A DNA stretch of 64,000 nucleotides, taken from Longimicrobiales bacterium. GTDB taxonomy: Bacteria > Gemmatimonadota > Gemmatimonadetes > Longimicrobiales > Gaopeijiaceae. Position 1 is the first letter of the stretch. Each line of letters begins with the position of its first letter. Location of the stretch: NCBI GenBank assembly GCA_028278645.1, contig JANQDZ010000076.1, positions 1-64,000 on the forward strand. Direction: 5' to 3'. Of this stretch, positions 42,133-50,618 are shown piece by piece. Both the position numbers and the translations under genes were made by a program. The notes under the pieces were generated by a model, which saw nothing but the letters and a program-made list of their open reading frames with translations, was not told the origin of the DNA and made no database searches.

Positions 42133-43404
42133 CTAGATCAGGCCACCACCGCTACCTCTGGGTTTGGCCGTCCGCCCGGTGGAGGACCCCGAACTCCGGG
42201 AGGGACCGCTGGAGACCTTGCCCGACGTGCCACCACCTCTGGGTTTGGCCACCCGGCCGGAGGATGACCCTGAGCTCCGGCCCGGGGAGGACCCGGCGCT
42301 GGCACGCCCGCTGGACCCGCCTCTGTAACCGGCAGTCCTACCAGTGTAGCCCCCAGAACTCCCGCTGCGGGTGTAGCCTTGGCCTTTGATCATCCGGCCA
42401 CCCTGGGGCCTTTGAGAGACTACGATGGTGGTGGGTCGGTAATAGCCATAACCGCCGTAGGGATTCCCGTAGTACCCGTACCCGTATCCGCCGTAGTAGT
42501 AGGGGGAGCCGTATCCATACCCCCACCTGTAGCCCATGCCCCAATAGAAGGGATCATAGTAACCCCCTGCCATATAGATGCTTCGCCGGGGCCTGACGCC
42601 TTCTTCCGCCGCGTATTCCTCCACGTGGACCGGTCCGGCTTTTACCGCGAACCGGTCGGGGAAGGACACAGCCACCACCAGATCGATCACCTCGCCCGGG
42701 ACACCAGCGTCGTCCAACCGGACCAGCATATCGGCATCAACGGCGAAGGGGTCTCCCTTTTCAACGATCAGGGCTTTCACCGCGGCACCATCCACGTTCC
42801 CCACCGCTTCGACGATGTCCTCTTCCGTCAGCCTGGCCGAAGCAGCGATCCGAGCCCGCTTCACGTCGGCAGCTCTGGACGCCACCACGTTCTCCAAGCC
42901 GGACTCCTCCACTTTGCTGGACCTGGCCAGCCGGTACCGAAGTACCCACGGTGAGCCATCCACCGCCTTGATGTCCACCCACTCCATGGGGTTGATCATG
43001 GCGAGGATCCCCGAGGCTTCCGTTCTGTCCCCGCCCTCGCAGACATAGTCGGACTTCAGATAGATTCGGGTACCATCCGCTGAGAAGCGGGCCTGCTCCA
43101 TGCCCTGGCATTCTTCCCGCTCCACGTTCCGGGAGATGCCGTCGGCCCGAATCACATCGCTGGCCGCGGTCTCACCTTCCGACAGGGTGACAAACTCGAC
43201 GCCCGTTCCGTCCTCGGAGGGCCGGACGCAAAGAAGGGGTGCCTCGTCTTCCCCTTCCATGGCCTCCCAACACCCCAGCCAGGGAAGCCAACGGGCATCC
43301 ACGTCCTGAGCCGCGCCGGGGGACGGTGCCATCCCAACCAGCAACACCACCGCCGCCAGCAGAAGGCCGGCAGCCGAAGTGTAAGAAGTCTTCCGTTTAC
43401 TCAT
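42133..43404 (-). CDS. Exported protein with Gly/Tyr- and Ser/Gly/Arg-rich tail
   Basis: A 423-residue exported protein; ATG 43404 or the Met codon three before it is the start, behind AAAGG. The signal peptide ends near PGAAQ (about 32). Residues about 33-150 are a folded domain of the DUF-type seen before WLPWLGCW and DYVCEGG; residues about 160-265 are helical with EDIVEAVGNVDGAAVKALI. The C-terminal 150 residues are low-complexity: a Gly/Tyr-rich stretch (about 280-325) and then Ser/Gly/Arg/Lys repeats ending SGGGLI. Two copies of SSG..[S/T]GR[V/T]AKPRG.G are encoded by a duplicated DNA segment. I do not recognise the family. A beta-barrel gene lies just upstream (overlap of its stop region). 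Confidence 0.62.
   Translation of the reverse strand: MSKRKTSYTSAAGLLLAAVVLLVGMAPSPGAAQDVDARWLPWLGCWEAMEGEDEAPLLCVRPSEDGTGVEFVTLSEGETAASDVIRADGISRNVEREECQGMEQARFSADGTRIYLKSDYVCEGGDRTEASGILAMINPMEWVDIKAVDGSPWVLRYRLARSSKVEESGLENVVASRAADVKRARIAASARLTEEDIVEAVGNVDGAAVKALIVEKGDPFAVDADMLVRLDDAGVPGEVIDLVVAVSFPDRFAVKAGPVHVEEYAAEEGVRPRRSIYMAGGYYDPFYWGMGYRWGYGYGSPYYYGGYGYGYYGNPYGGYGYYRPTTIVVSQRPQGGRMIKGQGYTRSGSSGGYTGRTAGYRGGSSGRASAGSSPGRSSGSSSGRVAKPRGGGTSGKVSSGPSRSSGSSTGRTAKPRGSGGGLI
42154..42285. repeat. Imperfect direct repeat in the Ser/Gly/Arg-rich tail
   Basis: Two related segments of about 50 bases (about 42154-42203 and 42235-42285) share CCTCTGGGTTTGGCC and CCGAGCTCCGG-like ends. Together they encode the duplicated AKPRG-containing tail motif of the exported protein. 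The divergence shows the duplication is not recent. Confidence 0.7.
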
Positions 43405-43424
43405 GGTCTCCATCCTTTCGCGGC

Positions 43425-44213
43425 TCAAAACCGAACACCAAATCCCAGAGTGAACTGGAATCCAGAGAGGTCGATGGGCTCGTAGCCTCCAAACGACGCC
43501 CGGTCCAGATCGGCGTCAGCCAGGGAGTACCGTCCCTCGGCCATCACCACCCACTGCGGCGCAAGTGCGAATTGCAGTCCACCGAAGGCATGCCCTACCC
43601 AGGACCACCCCTCCGACAGAAGGGTGTCTCGGTAGATGGGGCATCCCTCCGTCGCACAATTCGGGTCGAGGAAGTCGATAAACTCCCCGGTCTGGGAGAA
43701 CTCGTACCACATCCGTCCCCCTCCGACCCCAATATATGGGGCCCAGGTGGTGGGAATCCAAGAAAGATTCCCCACCTTCCGACCCCGGTCCATCAGGAAG
43801 TATCGAAAAGAAACCGTCAGCGGGACCCGAGTGAACTGGGTCTCCTGTTCGATGGGGAAGTCGTCAGTCCCCACAAAAGCCGTGTACTCGGACCAGGTGC
43901 TGGATTTTCCGTAGGAAAAATCGAACGCCAGATCGATCCGGTCATCCATGAAAAAAGAGAGGCCCCCGCCGATAACCGGCGCATGGAAGTCCCCTTTTTC
44001 CAAAGTGAACTCCCGAATCACCTCATCAAAAAGGTCACTCCCGACACTGCGTACCCCGTACCCGAGCGTGAAGGAGAGGGTGACACTGGGAGCATCGAAC
44101 ATGAAGTCCCCCTCGGTGCCCTGGCCACTGACCTTGTCGATCCCGAAAAGGACCGGTCCGCCCAAGACCAGTGCCGTCACCATGGGGAGGATACGTTTTT
44201 GAAATGTCATCAT
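43425..44213 (-). CDS. Outer-membrane beta-barrel protein (OmpA/OmpW-like fold)
   Basis: A 262-residue exported protein with signal peptide about 1-30. The mature part alternates aromatic and small residues in short strands, and the C-terminus reads GFQFTLGFGVRF, ending in Phe as outer-membrane barrels do. A loop holds CATEGC (about 173-178), a possible disulfide. Eight strands are likely. Its function is unknown. Its stop is 20 bases from the start of the Gly/Tyr-rich protein, so the two may form one operon and interact. Confidence 0.75.
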   Translation of the reverse strand: MMTFQKRILPMVTALVLGGPVLFGIDKVSGQGTEGDFMFDAPSVTLSFTLGYGVRSVGSDLFDEVIREFTLEKGDFHAPVIGGGLSFFMDDRIDLAFDFSYGKSSTWSEYTAFVGTDDFPIEQETQFTRVPLTVSFRYFLMDRGRKVGNLSWIPTTWAPYIGVGGGRMWYEFSQTGEFIDFLDPNCATEGCPIYRDTLLSEGWSWVGHAFGGLQFALAPQWVVMAEGRYSLADADLDRASFGGYEPIDLSGFQFTLGFGVRF

Positions 44214-44496
44214 TTTCCTCCGGATACCCGCCGACTGTTATATGCAGAAAGGGGGCAGCGACACGGAAAAGCGCAAAGTGCGTGCCAGTTCCAGATACCT
44301 CGAATTCTAATGATTTCGGGCCCTGTTACACCGTCCCTGCCCGAATGCTCCCCCCTTTTGGACAGGAGCCGTCCTTGATAGAGGACAGGCGGAGATTCAC
44401 GGCCTTCCAACTTTTTCTGCCGTCACACCATCCAACTAGAATCGGAACCGGGCCGAGTACGGCCTTGAACGCAAGAAACAATAAGGAGCGGGCCCC
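44214..44496. other. Divergent intergenic region, nothing recognised
   Basis: A 283-base gap between the beta-barrel gene (minus) and the DUF4097-like gene (plus). It contains ACTGTTATATGC near the barrel side, whose complement holds TATAAC, a possible -10 box, but no matching -35 was found. No gene or strong hairpin is seen. Confidence 0.4.
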
Positions 44497-45321
44497 ATGC
44501 GCTGCATATCCTCATTCCTCGGGTTGGCCGTGCTGGTCACACTGGCCGTCCCCGCCACACACCTGGCAGGGCAGGCCGACACCTTCGAGTGGGACGGGAG
44601 GATGACCTCCGGCCAGATCCTGGAAGTCCAGGGGATCGTCGGGAACATCCGGACCGCTTTGGCCTCTGGGGATCGGGCCGAGGTCGTGGCCACAAAAAGG
44701 GGAGAGAGTGACGACTTCCATCAAGTCGCCATCGAAATGGCCGAGGACGGCGACCGAATCGTGATCTGCGCCGTGTATGGCTCCTGGAACCACGGAGAGG
44801 GGCGATGCCACCCGGATCACAAGGGTGGACGGGACGACGATGACGAGCGCCACCGGGATGTGGACATGGACGTGAGCGTGGACTATGAGGTCCGTCTCCC
44901 GGCCGGCGTGGAGTTCGAGGCCAATATCGTCGCCGGCGACATCGAGGCAGATGGGCTCCGGTCCGACGTGAAGGTCAACACCGTCTCCGGAACCATCTCG
45001 GTCGTCACCACCGGGCGGGCGTGGGCCAACTCGGTGAGCGGGGACATCGAAATCGACATGGGCGACTTCGGAGGAGGAGACCTGGACTTCCACACGGTGA
45101 GCGGGGACATCACCCTGTGGCTTCCGGCCAATTTCAGGGGGAACGTGGATTTCAGCTCACTCTCCGGTGACCTCGACTCCGAGTTCGAGATGGACGTCAA
45201 AAACAAAAATGAGCGTCGGTGGGTCGGCTCGAGAGTCGAAGGGACCATCGGAGGAGGCGGAAGGGATCTCTCCATCAACACGGTCAGCGGTGATGTGAGG
45301 CTGAAACGATCGGGAAGCTGA
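44497..45321 (+). CDS. DUF4097-like beta-helix/adhesin-type protein
   Basis: A 274-residue exported protein with signal peptide about 1-25 (AGQ cleavage). The second half has repeated strand motifs T-V-S-G-[TD]-I (about 165-170, 182-187, 199-204, 263-268), the V-x-x-V-S-G-D-I ladder of the DUF4097 beta-helix family. Between the two halves is an acidic and His-rich stretch, DDDDERHRDVDMDV (about 113-126), that could bind metal. Cys pair near 92 and 104 may form a disulfide. AAGGAG is 8 bases before the ATG. Envelope-located; no partner is obvious. Confidence 0.78.
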   Translation: MRCISSFLGLAVLVTLAVPATHLAGQADTFEWDGRMTSGQILEVQGIVGNIRTALASGDRAEVVATKRGESDDFHQVAIEMAEDGDRIVICAVYGSWNHGEGRCHPDHKGGRDDDDERHRDVDMDVSVDYEVRLPAGVEFEANIVAGDIEADGLRSDVKVNTVSGTISVVTTGRAWANSVSGDIEIDMGDFGGGDLDFHTVSGDITLWLPANFRGNVDFSSLSGDLDSEFEMDVKNKNERRWVGSRVEGTIGGGGRDLSINTVSGDVRLKRSGS

Positions 45322-45356
45322 TACGGTTAGGGCCCGACGCCGGGTCAGGCGGGAAA

Positions 45357-45397
45357 AGAAGGCAGGCCCCGGGGAAACCCGGGGCCTGCCTTCTCTG
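45357..45397. terminator. Strong bidirectional intrinsic terminator
   Basis: A perfect 17-base stem (45357-45373 and 45378-45394) beginning AGAAGGCAGGCCCCGGG closes on a GAAA tetraloop. It lies between the convergent DUF4097-like gene and the 70-residue membrane protein gene. T-runs are short on both sides, but the very stable stem makes it a likely terminator for both strands. Confidence 0.85.
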
Positions 45398-45430
45398 TTG
45401 CCTCAGGTCCTGCGAATCAGGTTCCGCAGA

Positions 45431-45643
45431 TCAGCTCCTGCGGTATACGGCCGCGTCGATGGCGGCGATCAAATGGCCTATCCACCCGAGGATTCCCAGG
45501 GTGAAGATGTTGATCCCGACCGCGAGGACGAAGAAGAAAAGCGCTGCGAAGATGCGCCCTTGGACCAACTGACCCAGACCTGGAATGAAGAAGCTGGCCA
45601 CAGCCGCGATTACGTTCCCGGTCGAGCCTTTTCCACCTGACAT
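45431..45643 (-). CDS. Small two-helix membrane protein (TM2-like)
   Basis: A 70-residue protein with two hydrophobic helices (about 10-28 and 30-60). The turn FFIPGLGQLVQGR (about 18-30) matches the GxGxxYxG-type turn of small TM2-like proteins. GGAGGGGA stands 6-7 bases before the ATG at 45643. Function unknown. Confidence 0.75.
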   Translation of the reverse strand: MSGGKGSTGNVIAAVASFFIPGLGQLVQGRIFAALFFFVLAVGINIFTLGILGWIGHLIAAIDAAVYRRS

Positions 45644-45747
45644 GATTTTCCCCTCCGGACGAAAGAAAAGCTCCCCTCTCCTTACGGAAAGGGGAGGCGT
45701 CCGGGTTCAGAGGGGACTTCAACAGGCCTCGTTCTTTTAGGGTGATT

Positions 45748-46902
45748 CTAGCCGTTGGCCCGGCGCCAGGCGGCCAGAACCTCGGCTTCCCTTTCCGCGG
45801 AAATCCCGGCTCTCAGCTCCTGCTGCCGCTCCAGGGGTCGGGAAAAGTGGAACTCGAGGGTATCTTTCGCCGTCACCGCCAGGGGACGGAACGTGAACCC
45901 ACGCTCCACTTCAGGTGTCAGGTCGAACCGTGCGAATCCCTCCCGCCCCGGTCCCGGCGGCATCCATACCGGCATGTGGGAATACGGCCGTATCCCCTGC
46001 TCGGCTAGGAATTCAGCCGGTACCCAGGTGAACGTGGTCTCAGCCGTGGTTACGGCCCGAATCCCATATAGCAGCTCCGACATGGGCCGGGGGGTCGCTG
46101 GACCCACGCAGTTGAACACGCCGTTGTACCGGCTCTCGGCCACCCGCACCATCCACTCCGTGAAGTCTCGGACGTCGATGATCTGGACCGGATCCGAGCC
46201 ATCTCCCGGTGCCAGCACTTCGCCTCCCCGATGGATCCGGATAGGCCAGTAGGAGAACCGGTCCGTGTTGTCCCCGGGCCCGATGATCAAGCCGGGACGG
46301 AAGACGGTGGAATTCCCGGGAAAGACCTTTTGAACCTGCCGCTCACAGAGAGCCTTCTGGAGACCGTATGGGAGATTCTCCGCGCCCGGTTCCACCCCAG
46401 CGGTTTCGTAGGTGAAGGTGGGGGCCCCGGCATGCATGGGGATGTCGGAGAGATCGGAGTAGGCGGAGCGGGAGGACACGTATTGATACCGGTCCACCGA
46501 GTCCCGTAGGAACTCGGTCGAGTACTCCACCCAGTCGATGTTGGACGCGTTGTTGTCGAAGCACACGTCCCAACGCCGGCCCCTCAGTGATTCCAGGTCT
46601 CCGTTCCGGTCCCCAATGAGTTTCTCCACCCCCGGGAAGAGGTGAGTATTCGACCGGCCCCGGTTGAAGAGAGTCACCTCGTGGCCCCGGTCCAAGGCGT
46701 ACTGAACGGTGTGGGGCCCGATGAATCCCGTGCCTCCTAGGACCAGGATCTTGATGGGGTTCGGGGCTCCACCCGTCGTCGGGCTGGGGCCCGGGCGGGT
46801 CCCCCCTGCCAACTCTCCGGGCATCAAGCCCAGGCTCAGAGCCCCCCCAGCCACGGCGGAACTCTTTAGAAACTCTCTCCGACTGGTACCGATGTTCGTC
46901 AT
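45748..46902 (-). CDS. Tat-exported NAD-dependent epimerase/dehydratase family protein
   Basis: A 384-residue short-chain dehydrogenase-type protein. A twin-arginine signal (TSRREFLKSS, about 6-15) is followed by a linker and the Rossmann motif LVLGGTGFIGPH (about 52-63). The catalytic Ser and Tyr-x-x-x-Lys can be seen as SSRSAYSD (about 144-151) and YGLQK (about 180-184). Family members act on nucleotide sugars, but a Tat-exported copy must carry folded cofactor, and its substrate is unknown. It follows the GGT gene by 18 bases on the same strand. Confidence 0.86.
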   Translation of the reverse strand: MTNIGTSRREFLKSSAVAGGALSLGLMPGELAGGTRPGPSPTTGGAPNPIKILVLGGTGFIGPHTVQYALDRGHEVTLFNRGRSNTHLFPGVEKLIGDRNGDLESLRGRRWDVCFDNNASNIDWVEYSTEFLRDSVDRYQYVSSRSAYSDLSDIPMHAGAPTFTYETAGVEPGAENLPYGLQKALCERQVQKVFPGNSTVFRPGLIIGPGDNTDRFSYWPIRIHRGGEVLAPGDGSDPVQIIDVRDFTEWMVRVAESRYNGVFNCVGPATPRPMSELLYGIRAVTTAETTFTWVPAEFLAEQGIRPYSHMPVWMPPGPGREGFARFDLTPEVERGFTFRPLAVTAKDTLEFHFSRPLERQQELRAGISAEREAEVLAAWRRANG

Positions 46903-46920
46903 GTCTTCCTCTTCCTTTTT

Positions 46921-48681
46921 TCAGTGGCCGACGGCGGCCCCGCCTCGCCGGTGGTCCGATGCGCCTGCCAGGCTCCCGTCGGGCAACCTCATGATGGCCT
47001 GAACGTCGCCAATGTACGGATAAACGTCCCCGGTGCGAATCCGTTCGTCCATCGTATGTCCCATGGCCTCCAGGGCAGCCATGACCTCCGGAGTGAGTGA
47101 CCCAGGTTCGTACTGGACCTCATCCGGGAGGTGTTGGTGGTGGATCCTGGGGGCATTAAGGCCCTGTCGAACCCCCATGCCGAAGTCGATGACATTGGAG
47201 ATCTGTTGGAACACGTTGGTTATGATCGTTGCTCCACCCGGCGATCCGAGCACCAGTAGAAGCTCCCCGTCGGGATTCACCACGATCGTCGGCGTCATGG
47301 CCGACAGCATCCGCTTCCCCGGGGCGATAGCGTTGGCTTCCCCCTGGACCAGGCCGTACTGGTTCGGATAGCCTGGTCGCCCGGAGAAGTCATCCATCTC
47401 GTTGTTCAGGATGAACCCCGCACCTTCCACGGTTACCTTGCTACCGAAAAAGGAGTTGATGGTCGTAGTGATGGACACGGCGTTTCCGGAAGCGTCCACC
47501 ACGGAGAGGTGGGTTGTCTCACCGTCGTCGGCAGGACCGAGGCCAGGCCCCACTTCCAGAGAGGGCGTCGCCCGGTCCAGATCGATCGTCGCCCGGCGCT
47601 CGGCGCCGTACTCCTCCGAAACCATCCTGTCCACGGGGATTTCTACGAAGTCGGGATCGGCGAGATAGGTGTTCCGGTCGGCGTAGGCCCGTTTCCAGGC
47701 CTCTGCGAGAAGGTGCACGTGCCCGGCAGAGTGGTACTCCAGAGAGCCGAGGTCGAACCCTTCCAGGATCTTGGCCATGGCAGCCAGCGTGGCTCCACCG
47801 CTGGAGGTGGGTGGCATGGAGATAAGGCGGTACCCCCTGTACGCCACCTCCACCGGATCCCTCCACACAGCCTCCATCCGGGCCAGGTCCTCATGGGTGA
47901 GAATCCCCCCTCCCCTTTCCATCTCGGCCACGATCAGGTCAGCCGTGGAGCCGAGATAGAAGCCATCTCGTCCATTCAGACCGATCCCCTTCAGGGTGGC
48001 CGCCAGGTCAGGTTGACGAAAGGTCTCGCCGACACCCGGAGCCTTTCCGCCCGGCAGGAACGTCGCCGCGGTGGCCGGGAATATCTGGAGGTTCTCTCCA
48101 GCCATCCTGAGTTGCCGGGCTTGGCGCTCCCTCACGACGAACCCTTCAGCCAACTCGATAGCCGGATCCACCAAGGCCTGCCATTCCAGGGTCCCGAAGC
48201 GACGATGGGCCTCCCACAACCCGGCCACCACCCCGGGAACACCCACGGCCAGGTGCCCCACCGTAGACGCTTCCGACAACTCTCCGGCTTCGTCCAGGTA
48301 CATGTCCCTCGAAGCTGCAAGCGGTGCCCGCTCCCGGTAGTCCAACGCCGCCGTGGTGCCATCGGCCAAGCGGACCACCATGAACCCTCCACCGCCGATA
48401 TTCCCGGCTTCAGGGTTGACCACGGCCAATGCGAACGAAGTGGCGATGGCCGCATCCACGGCGTTCCCCCCAGCCTTCAAAACCTCGGACCCTACGGCGG
48501 ATGCATACTCGTCCGTGCTCACCACCATTCCGGCCTGAGCCATGACCGGGGCTTCATCTGCGGAATAAGGCCAGTTCGCCGGGAAGGAGATCCGGGATTG
48601 TTCCCGCAGACAGCCGGCCAGGGCCAAAACCACGGCCAGGAAGACGGAAAAGCGGATTCCGTGACGAAGCAGGAGGGGCAT
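46921..48681 (-). CDS. ggt: Gamma-glutamyltransferase lipoprotein
   Basis: A 586-residue exported enzyme that hydrolyses or transfers the gamma-glutamyl group of glutathione and similar peptides. The lipoprotein signal has Cys 24 (LALAGCL). NPEAGNIGGGGFMVV and ALDYRERAP are N-terminal domain motifs. The autoprocessing nucleophile Thr is in DDGETTHLSVVD (about 388-399), followed by NSFFGS and later LGSPGG and NAPRIHHQ. Upstream of the Tat epimerase on the same strand. It fits a role in scavenging glutathione-derived amino acids. Confidence 0.95.
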   Translation of the reverse strand: MPLLLRHGIRFSVFLAVVLALAGCLREQSRISFPANWPYSADEAPVMAQAGMVVSTDEYASAVGSEVLKAGGNAVDAAIATSFALAVVNPEAGNIGGGGFMVVRLADGTTAALDYRERAPLAASRDMYLDEAGELSEASTVGHLAVGVPGVVAGLWEAHRRFGTLEWQALVDPAIELAEGFVVRERQARQLRMAGENLQIFPATAATFLPGGKAPGVGETFRQPDLAATLKGIGLNGRDGFYLGSTADLIVAEMERGGGILTHEDLARMEAVWRDPVEVAYRGYRLISMPPTSSGGATLAAMAKILEGFDLGSLEYHSAGHVHLLAEAWKRAYADRNTYLADPDFVEIPVDRMVSEEYGAERRATIDLDRATPSLEVGPGLGPADDGETTHLSVVDASGNAVSITTTINSFFGSKVTVEGAGFILNNEMDDFSGRPGYPNQYGLVQGEANAIAPGKRMLSAMTPTIVVNPDGELLLVLGSPGGATIITNVFQQISNVIDFGMGVRQGLNAPRIHHQHLPDEVQYEPGSLTPEVMAALEAMGHTMDERIRTGDVYPYIGDVQAIMRLPDGSLAGASDHRRGGAAVGH

Positions 48682-48719
48682 AGGGTTTCCTTTTCGAGAC
48701 AGTGGGTGTCAAGCGGAAG

Positions 48720-49511
48720 TCAGTTGGGAATGAAACCCACCTGGAGACGGTACGGGATGGTGGCCCCAGGGCTGAAGGCAGACACCTTGAAGAGGAATTC
48801 TTCACCGGCCTTGACGATGAGCGTTACCGCTTCGTTTCCGCTGTTACCCTGTAAATCTTGGTCAGAACGGTGTAGGGCCTCATCGTATTTCCCCGGGCTG
48901 AAGGCTTCAAGGATCAGATCTCCCTCTTCCGCCCGAGTTGTGACCGTAAGGGTGCCACTCTTCTCGGCTTTAACGACGAACCAATCCCAGTAGTCCCCCT
49001 TCGACCCGTCTAAAGCATCGGATCGGGTACTCTGATCAAACCAAAGGCGGGTTGCCGAGCTCGGAGAGCCGTCGGGATCCGCCGGGACCGCAAGAGCGGG
49101 GAATGGGAGCCAGGAAACACCGATCTTGAACGCCCCTTCTCCTCCATCAAAGGTCTCCACCCGGATCCGATAGCTTCCCGCTCGCTGCACAGTGACGGCG
49201 AACTGTTCCGCTCCAGCGTCCCCTCCGAGATCCTGATCGGACCTTCCGTCCGGCAGTGGCTGACCGTCGGCGTCCGTGACCAAGAGAAAGAGATCGGCCT
49301 CGTCGATGGCCCGTACCGCAATCGTCAACACGCCAGCCGCCTCCGCAGAAAAGCCAAAAACCGCCGGCCTTTCCCAACCGGTGGAGCCTTCTACAACCTT
49401 CCCAGAGACCAGCACAGTCGGAGGCTGACCCAGGGCCGGAGCCGTCCCCTGGACGGCCAAACAGGCCAGGAGAAGTGTCCAGCCGATTCGGTAGGCGGAT
49501 TGGCGGATCAT
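48720..49511 (-). CDS. Exported protein with two PPC-type domains
   Basis: A 263-residue exported protein started at ATG 49511 behind AAGGAGT; the frame to 49652 is not used. The signal peptide ends near LGQ (about 29). Two beta-sandwich repeats of about 100 residues (about 35-140 and 150-263) share [DL]-x-L-x-V-x-x-x-D-[GA]-x-x-L-x-x-x-x-S-D-Q-D-L-x-G, as in pre-peptidase C-terminal (PPC) domains; SDQDLGGDAGA and SDQDLQGNSG are the matching parts. PPC domains often assist secreted peptidases or bind substrate. Co-translated with the SnoaL-like lipoprotein (4-base overlap). Confidence 0.78.
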   Translation of the reverse strand: MIRQSAYRIGWTLLLACLAVQGTAPALGQPPTVLVSGKVVEGSTGWERPAVFGFSAEAAGVLTIAVRAIDEADLFLLVTDADGQPLPDGRSDQDLGGDAGAEQFAVTVQRAGSYRIRVETFDGGEGAFKIGVSWLPFPALAVPADPDGSPSSATRLWFDQSTRSDALDGSKGDYWDWFVVKAEKSGTLTVTTRAEEGDLILEAFSPGKYDEALHRSDQDLQGNSGNEAVTLIVKAGEEFLFKVSAFSPGATIPYRLQVGFIPN

Positions 49512-50044
49512 GTCCCACTCCTTACAGGCGTTCCCAACACAGGCGTTCCCAGCGGACTCGGAGGGCATCCCTCCCGAACCACATTGTAGGTGATGCTCGT
49601 GACCTGCCAACCCCCTCCTCCGTCCAAGAGCGTGAAGACATCGATCCCGCAATGGCTGAACTCACCATTCAGGTAGAAATCATAGGGAGTCCAGACCATG
49701 GCCAACCGACCTTGAACCTGGACGATGGGGTCCCACATCCGCTCGAGGAAGTTCTGGTCATCCTGGGCCAGATTCAGCAGGAAGTCAGCTCTGGATACGG
49801 TTCGGATGGACGTTCCCTCGGCGCCCTCCCGCACACTGTAGAGCATGGCTTCAGGAGCCAGGACTGGAGAGAGGGCCGCCGTGTCCCCACGGGAAAGCGC
49901 CTCCAGAAAACCCGCTGCAATGGCGGCGACTTCCGTGGCTCGCGGGTCCGGATCGGTCTCCGATTCATGGTGCGGGGGCGGGGAGGAGCATCCCACCGTC
50001 AGGAGGGCAAGCCCCACTAACCCGATAAGGGGGGAGAGTCTCAT
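49508..50044 (-). CDS. SnoaL/NTF2-like lipoprotein
   Basis: A 178-residue protein with a lipoprotein signal (LTVGCSS, Cys 19), started at ATG 50044; the frame to 50194 is not used. The remaining 140 residues have the NTF2-like pattern: helix-rich start with AAGFLEALSRGDTAAL, then RADFL, RMWDPIVQVQGRLAMVWTPYDFYLNG and GIDVFTLLDGGGGWQVTSITY, typical of DUF4440/SnoaL-like domains. A small repeat GTPVLGTPV ends the protein. The function is unknown. It precedes the PPC-domain gene with a 4-base overlap (ATGA). Confidence 0.78.
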   Translation of the reverse strand: MRLSPLIGLVGLALLTVGCSSPPPHHESETDPDPRATEVAAIAAGFLEALSRGDTAALSPVLAPEAMLYSVREGAEGTSIRTVSRADFLLNLAQDDQNFLERMWDPIVQVQGRLAMVWTPYDFYLNGEFSHCGIDVFTLLDGGGGWQVTSITYNVVREGCPPSPLGTPVLGTPVRSGT

Positions 50045-50165
50045 GGATGATGCCTCGTTCTTGGGACCGGAAACCTGATTTCTTAGGTGCTCGGAAAGTC
50101 GGGCGCAAGCTTCGAATGAACTCCCTTCGCGGGAAGACCGGGCCAGCGACCTCCGGCGGGAACCC

Positions 50166-50205
50166 AACGAGGGTGCCCCCTGGGTTGGGGACACCCTCGT
50201 TTTTC
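50166..50205 (+). terminator. Strong hairpin with T-run on the plus strand
   Basis: AACGAGGGTG (50166-50175) pairs with CACCCTCGTT (50192-50201), with further CCCC/GGGG pairing inside, and is followed by TTTC on the plus strand. No plus-strand gene ends just upstream; the neighbouring genes are on the minus strand. On the minus strand it lies 25 bases after the stop of the 128-residue lipoprotein gene, with only a weak T-run. Confidence 0.7.
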
Positions 50206-50231
50206 GCCCTATTGTGGTGGCGGGGGAGAGC

Positions 50232-50618
50232 CTATCCGGACAACCGCCGGTCCATGGCGGCCAGATAGTTTTTCACGATTTTTCCGGACCGGCCGAAGTC
50301 GACATACTCGTCCTCGGACACGGACTCGGCGTTTGCATCCACCCTGACCCGTCCATCCTCCAACTCCCGCACCACAACCAAAAGGACGTGTCCTTTCAGG
50401 TCCCAAATACTCCAACCGGCCCGAGCCCTGATGCGGCCGTGTTCCTTTTCGGACTCAACGAGAGCTAAGCCCGCATCTTCAACGGAAGACAGTGCAGCCT
50501 CCCACACAGTCCCCGGATCGGCTTGGTACGACCTGGATCGTTCCGCTTCAGGCATGTTGTAGGTATGGGCGCAACCGGTATACAACAGGGCCAAGCTCGC
50601 GAGCATAGCCTTGTTCAT
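50232..50618 (-). CDS. Small lipoprotein, unknown function
   Basis: A 128-residue protein with a lipoprotein signal (YTGCAHTY, Cys 16). The rest is alpha/beta: a helix with DPGTVWEAALSSVEDAGLALVES, then a strand pair ending in RVRVDANAES, and an acidic Asp/Glu run with DEYVDFGRSG. I do not recognise the family; the YQ...GTVWEAA pattern resembles DUF3568/YbaY-like small envelope proteins. Divergent from the M14 gene at 50879. Confidence 0.6.
   Translation of the reverse strand: MNKAMLASLALLYTGCAHTYNMPEAERSRSYQADPGTVWEAALSSVEDAGLALVESEKEHGRIRARAGWSIWDLKGHVLLVVVRELEDGRVRVDANAESVSEDEYVDFGRSGKIVKNYLAAMDRRLSG

Noticed and set aside
47509-48993. Plus-strand open frame of 494 codons
   Set aside because: It is antisense to the gamma-glutamyltransferase gene, with a basic and Pro/Gly-rich translation.
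49515-49545. Small tandem repeat giving GTPVLGTPV in the SnoaL-like lipoprotein
   Set aside because: Two units at the extreme C-terminus; it is noted in the gene entry but is not of further interest.
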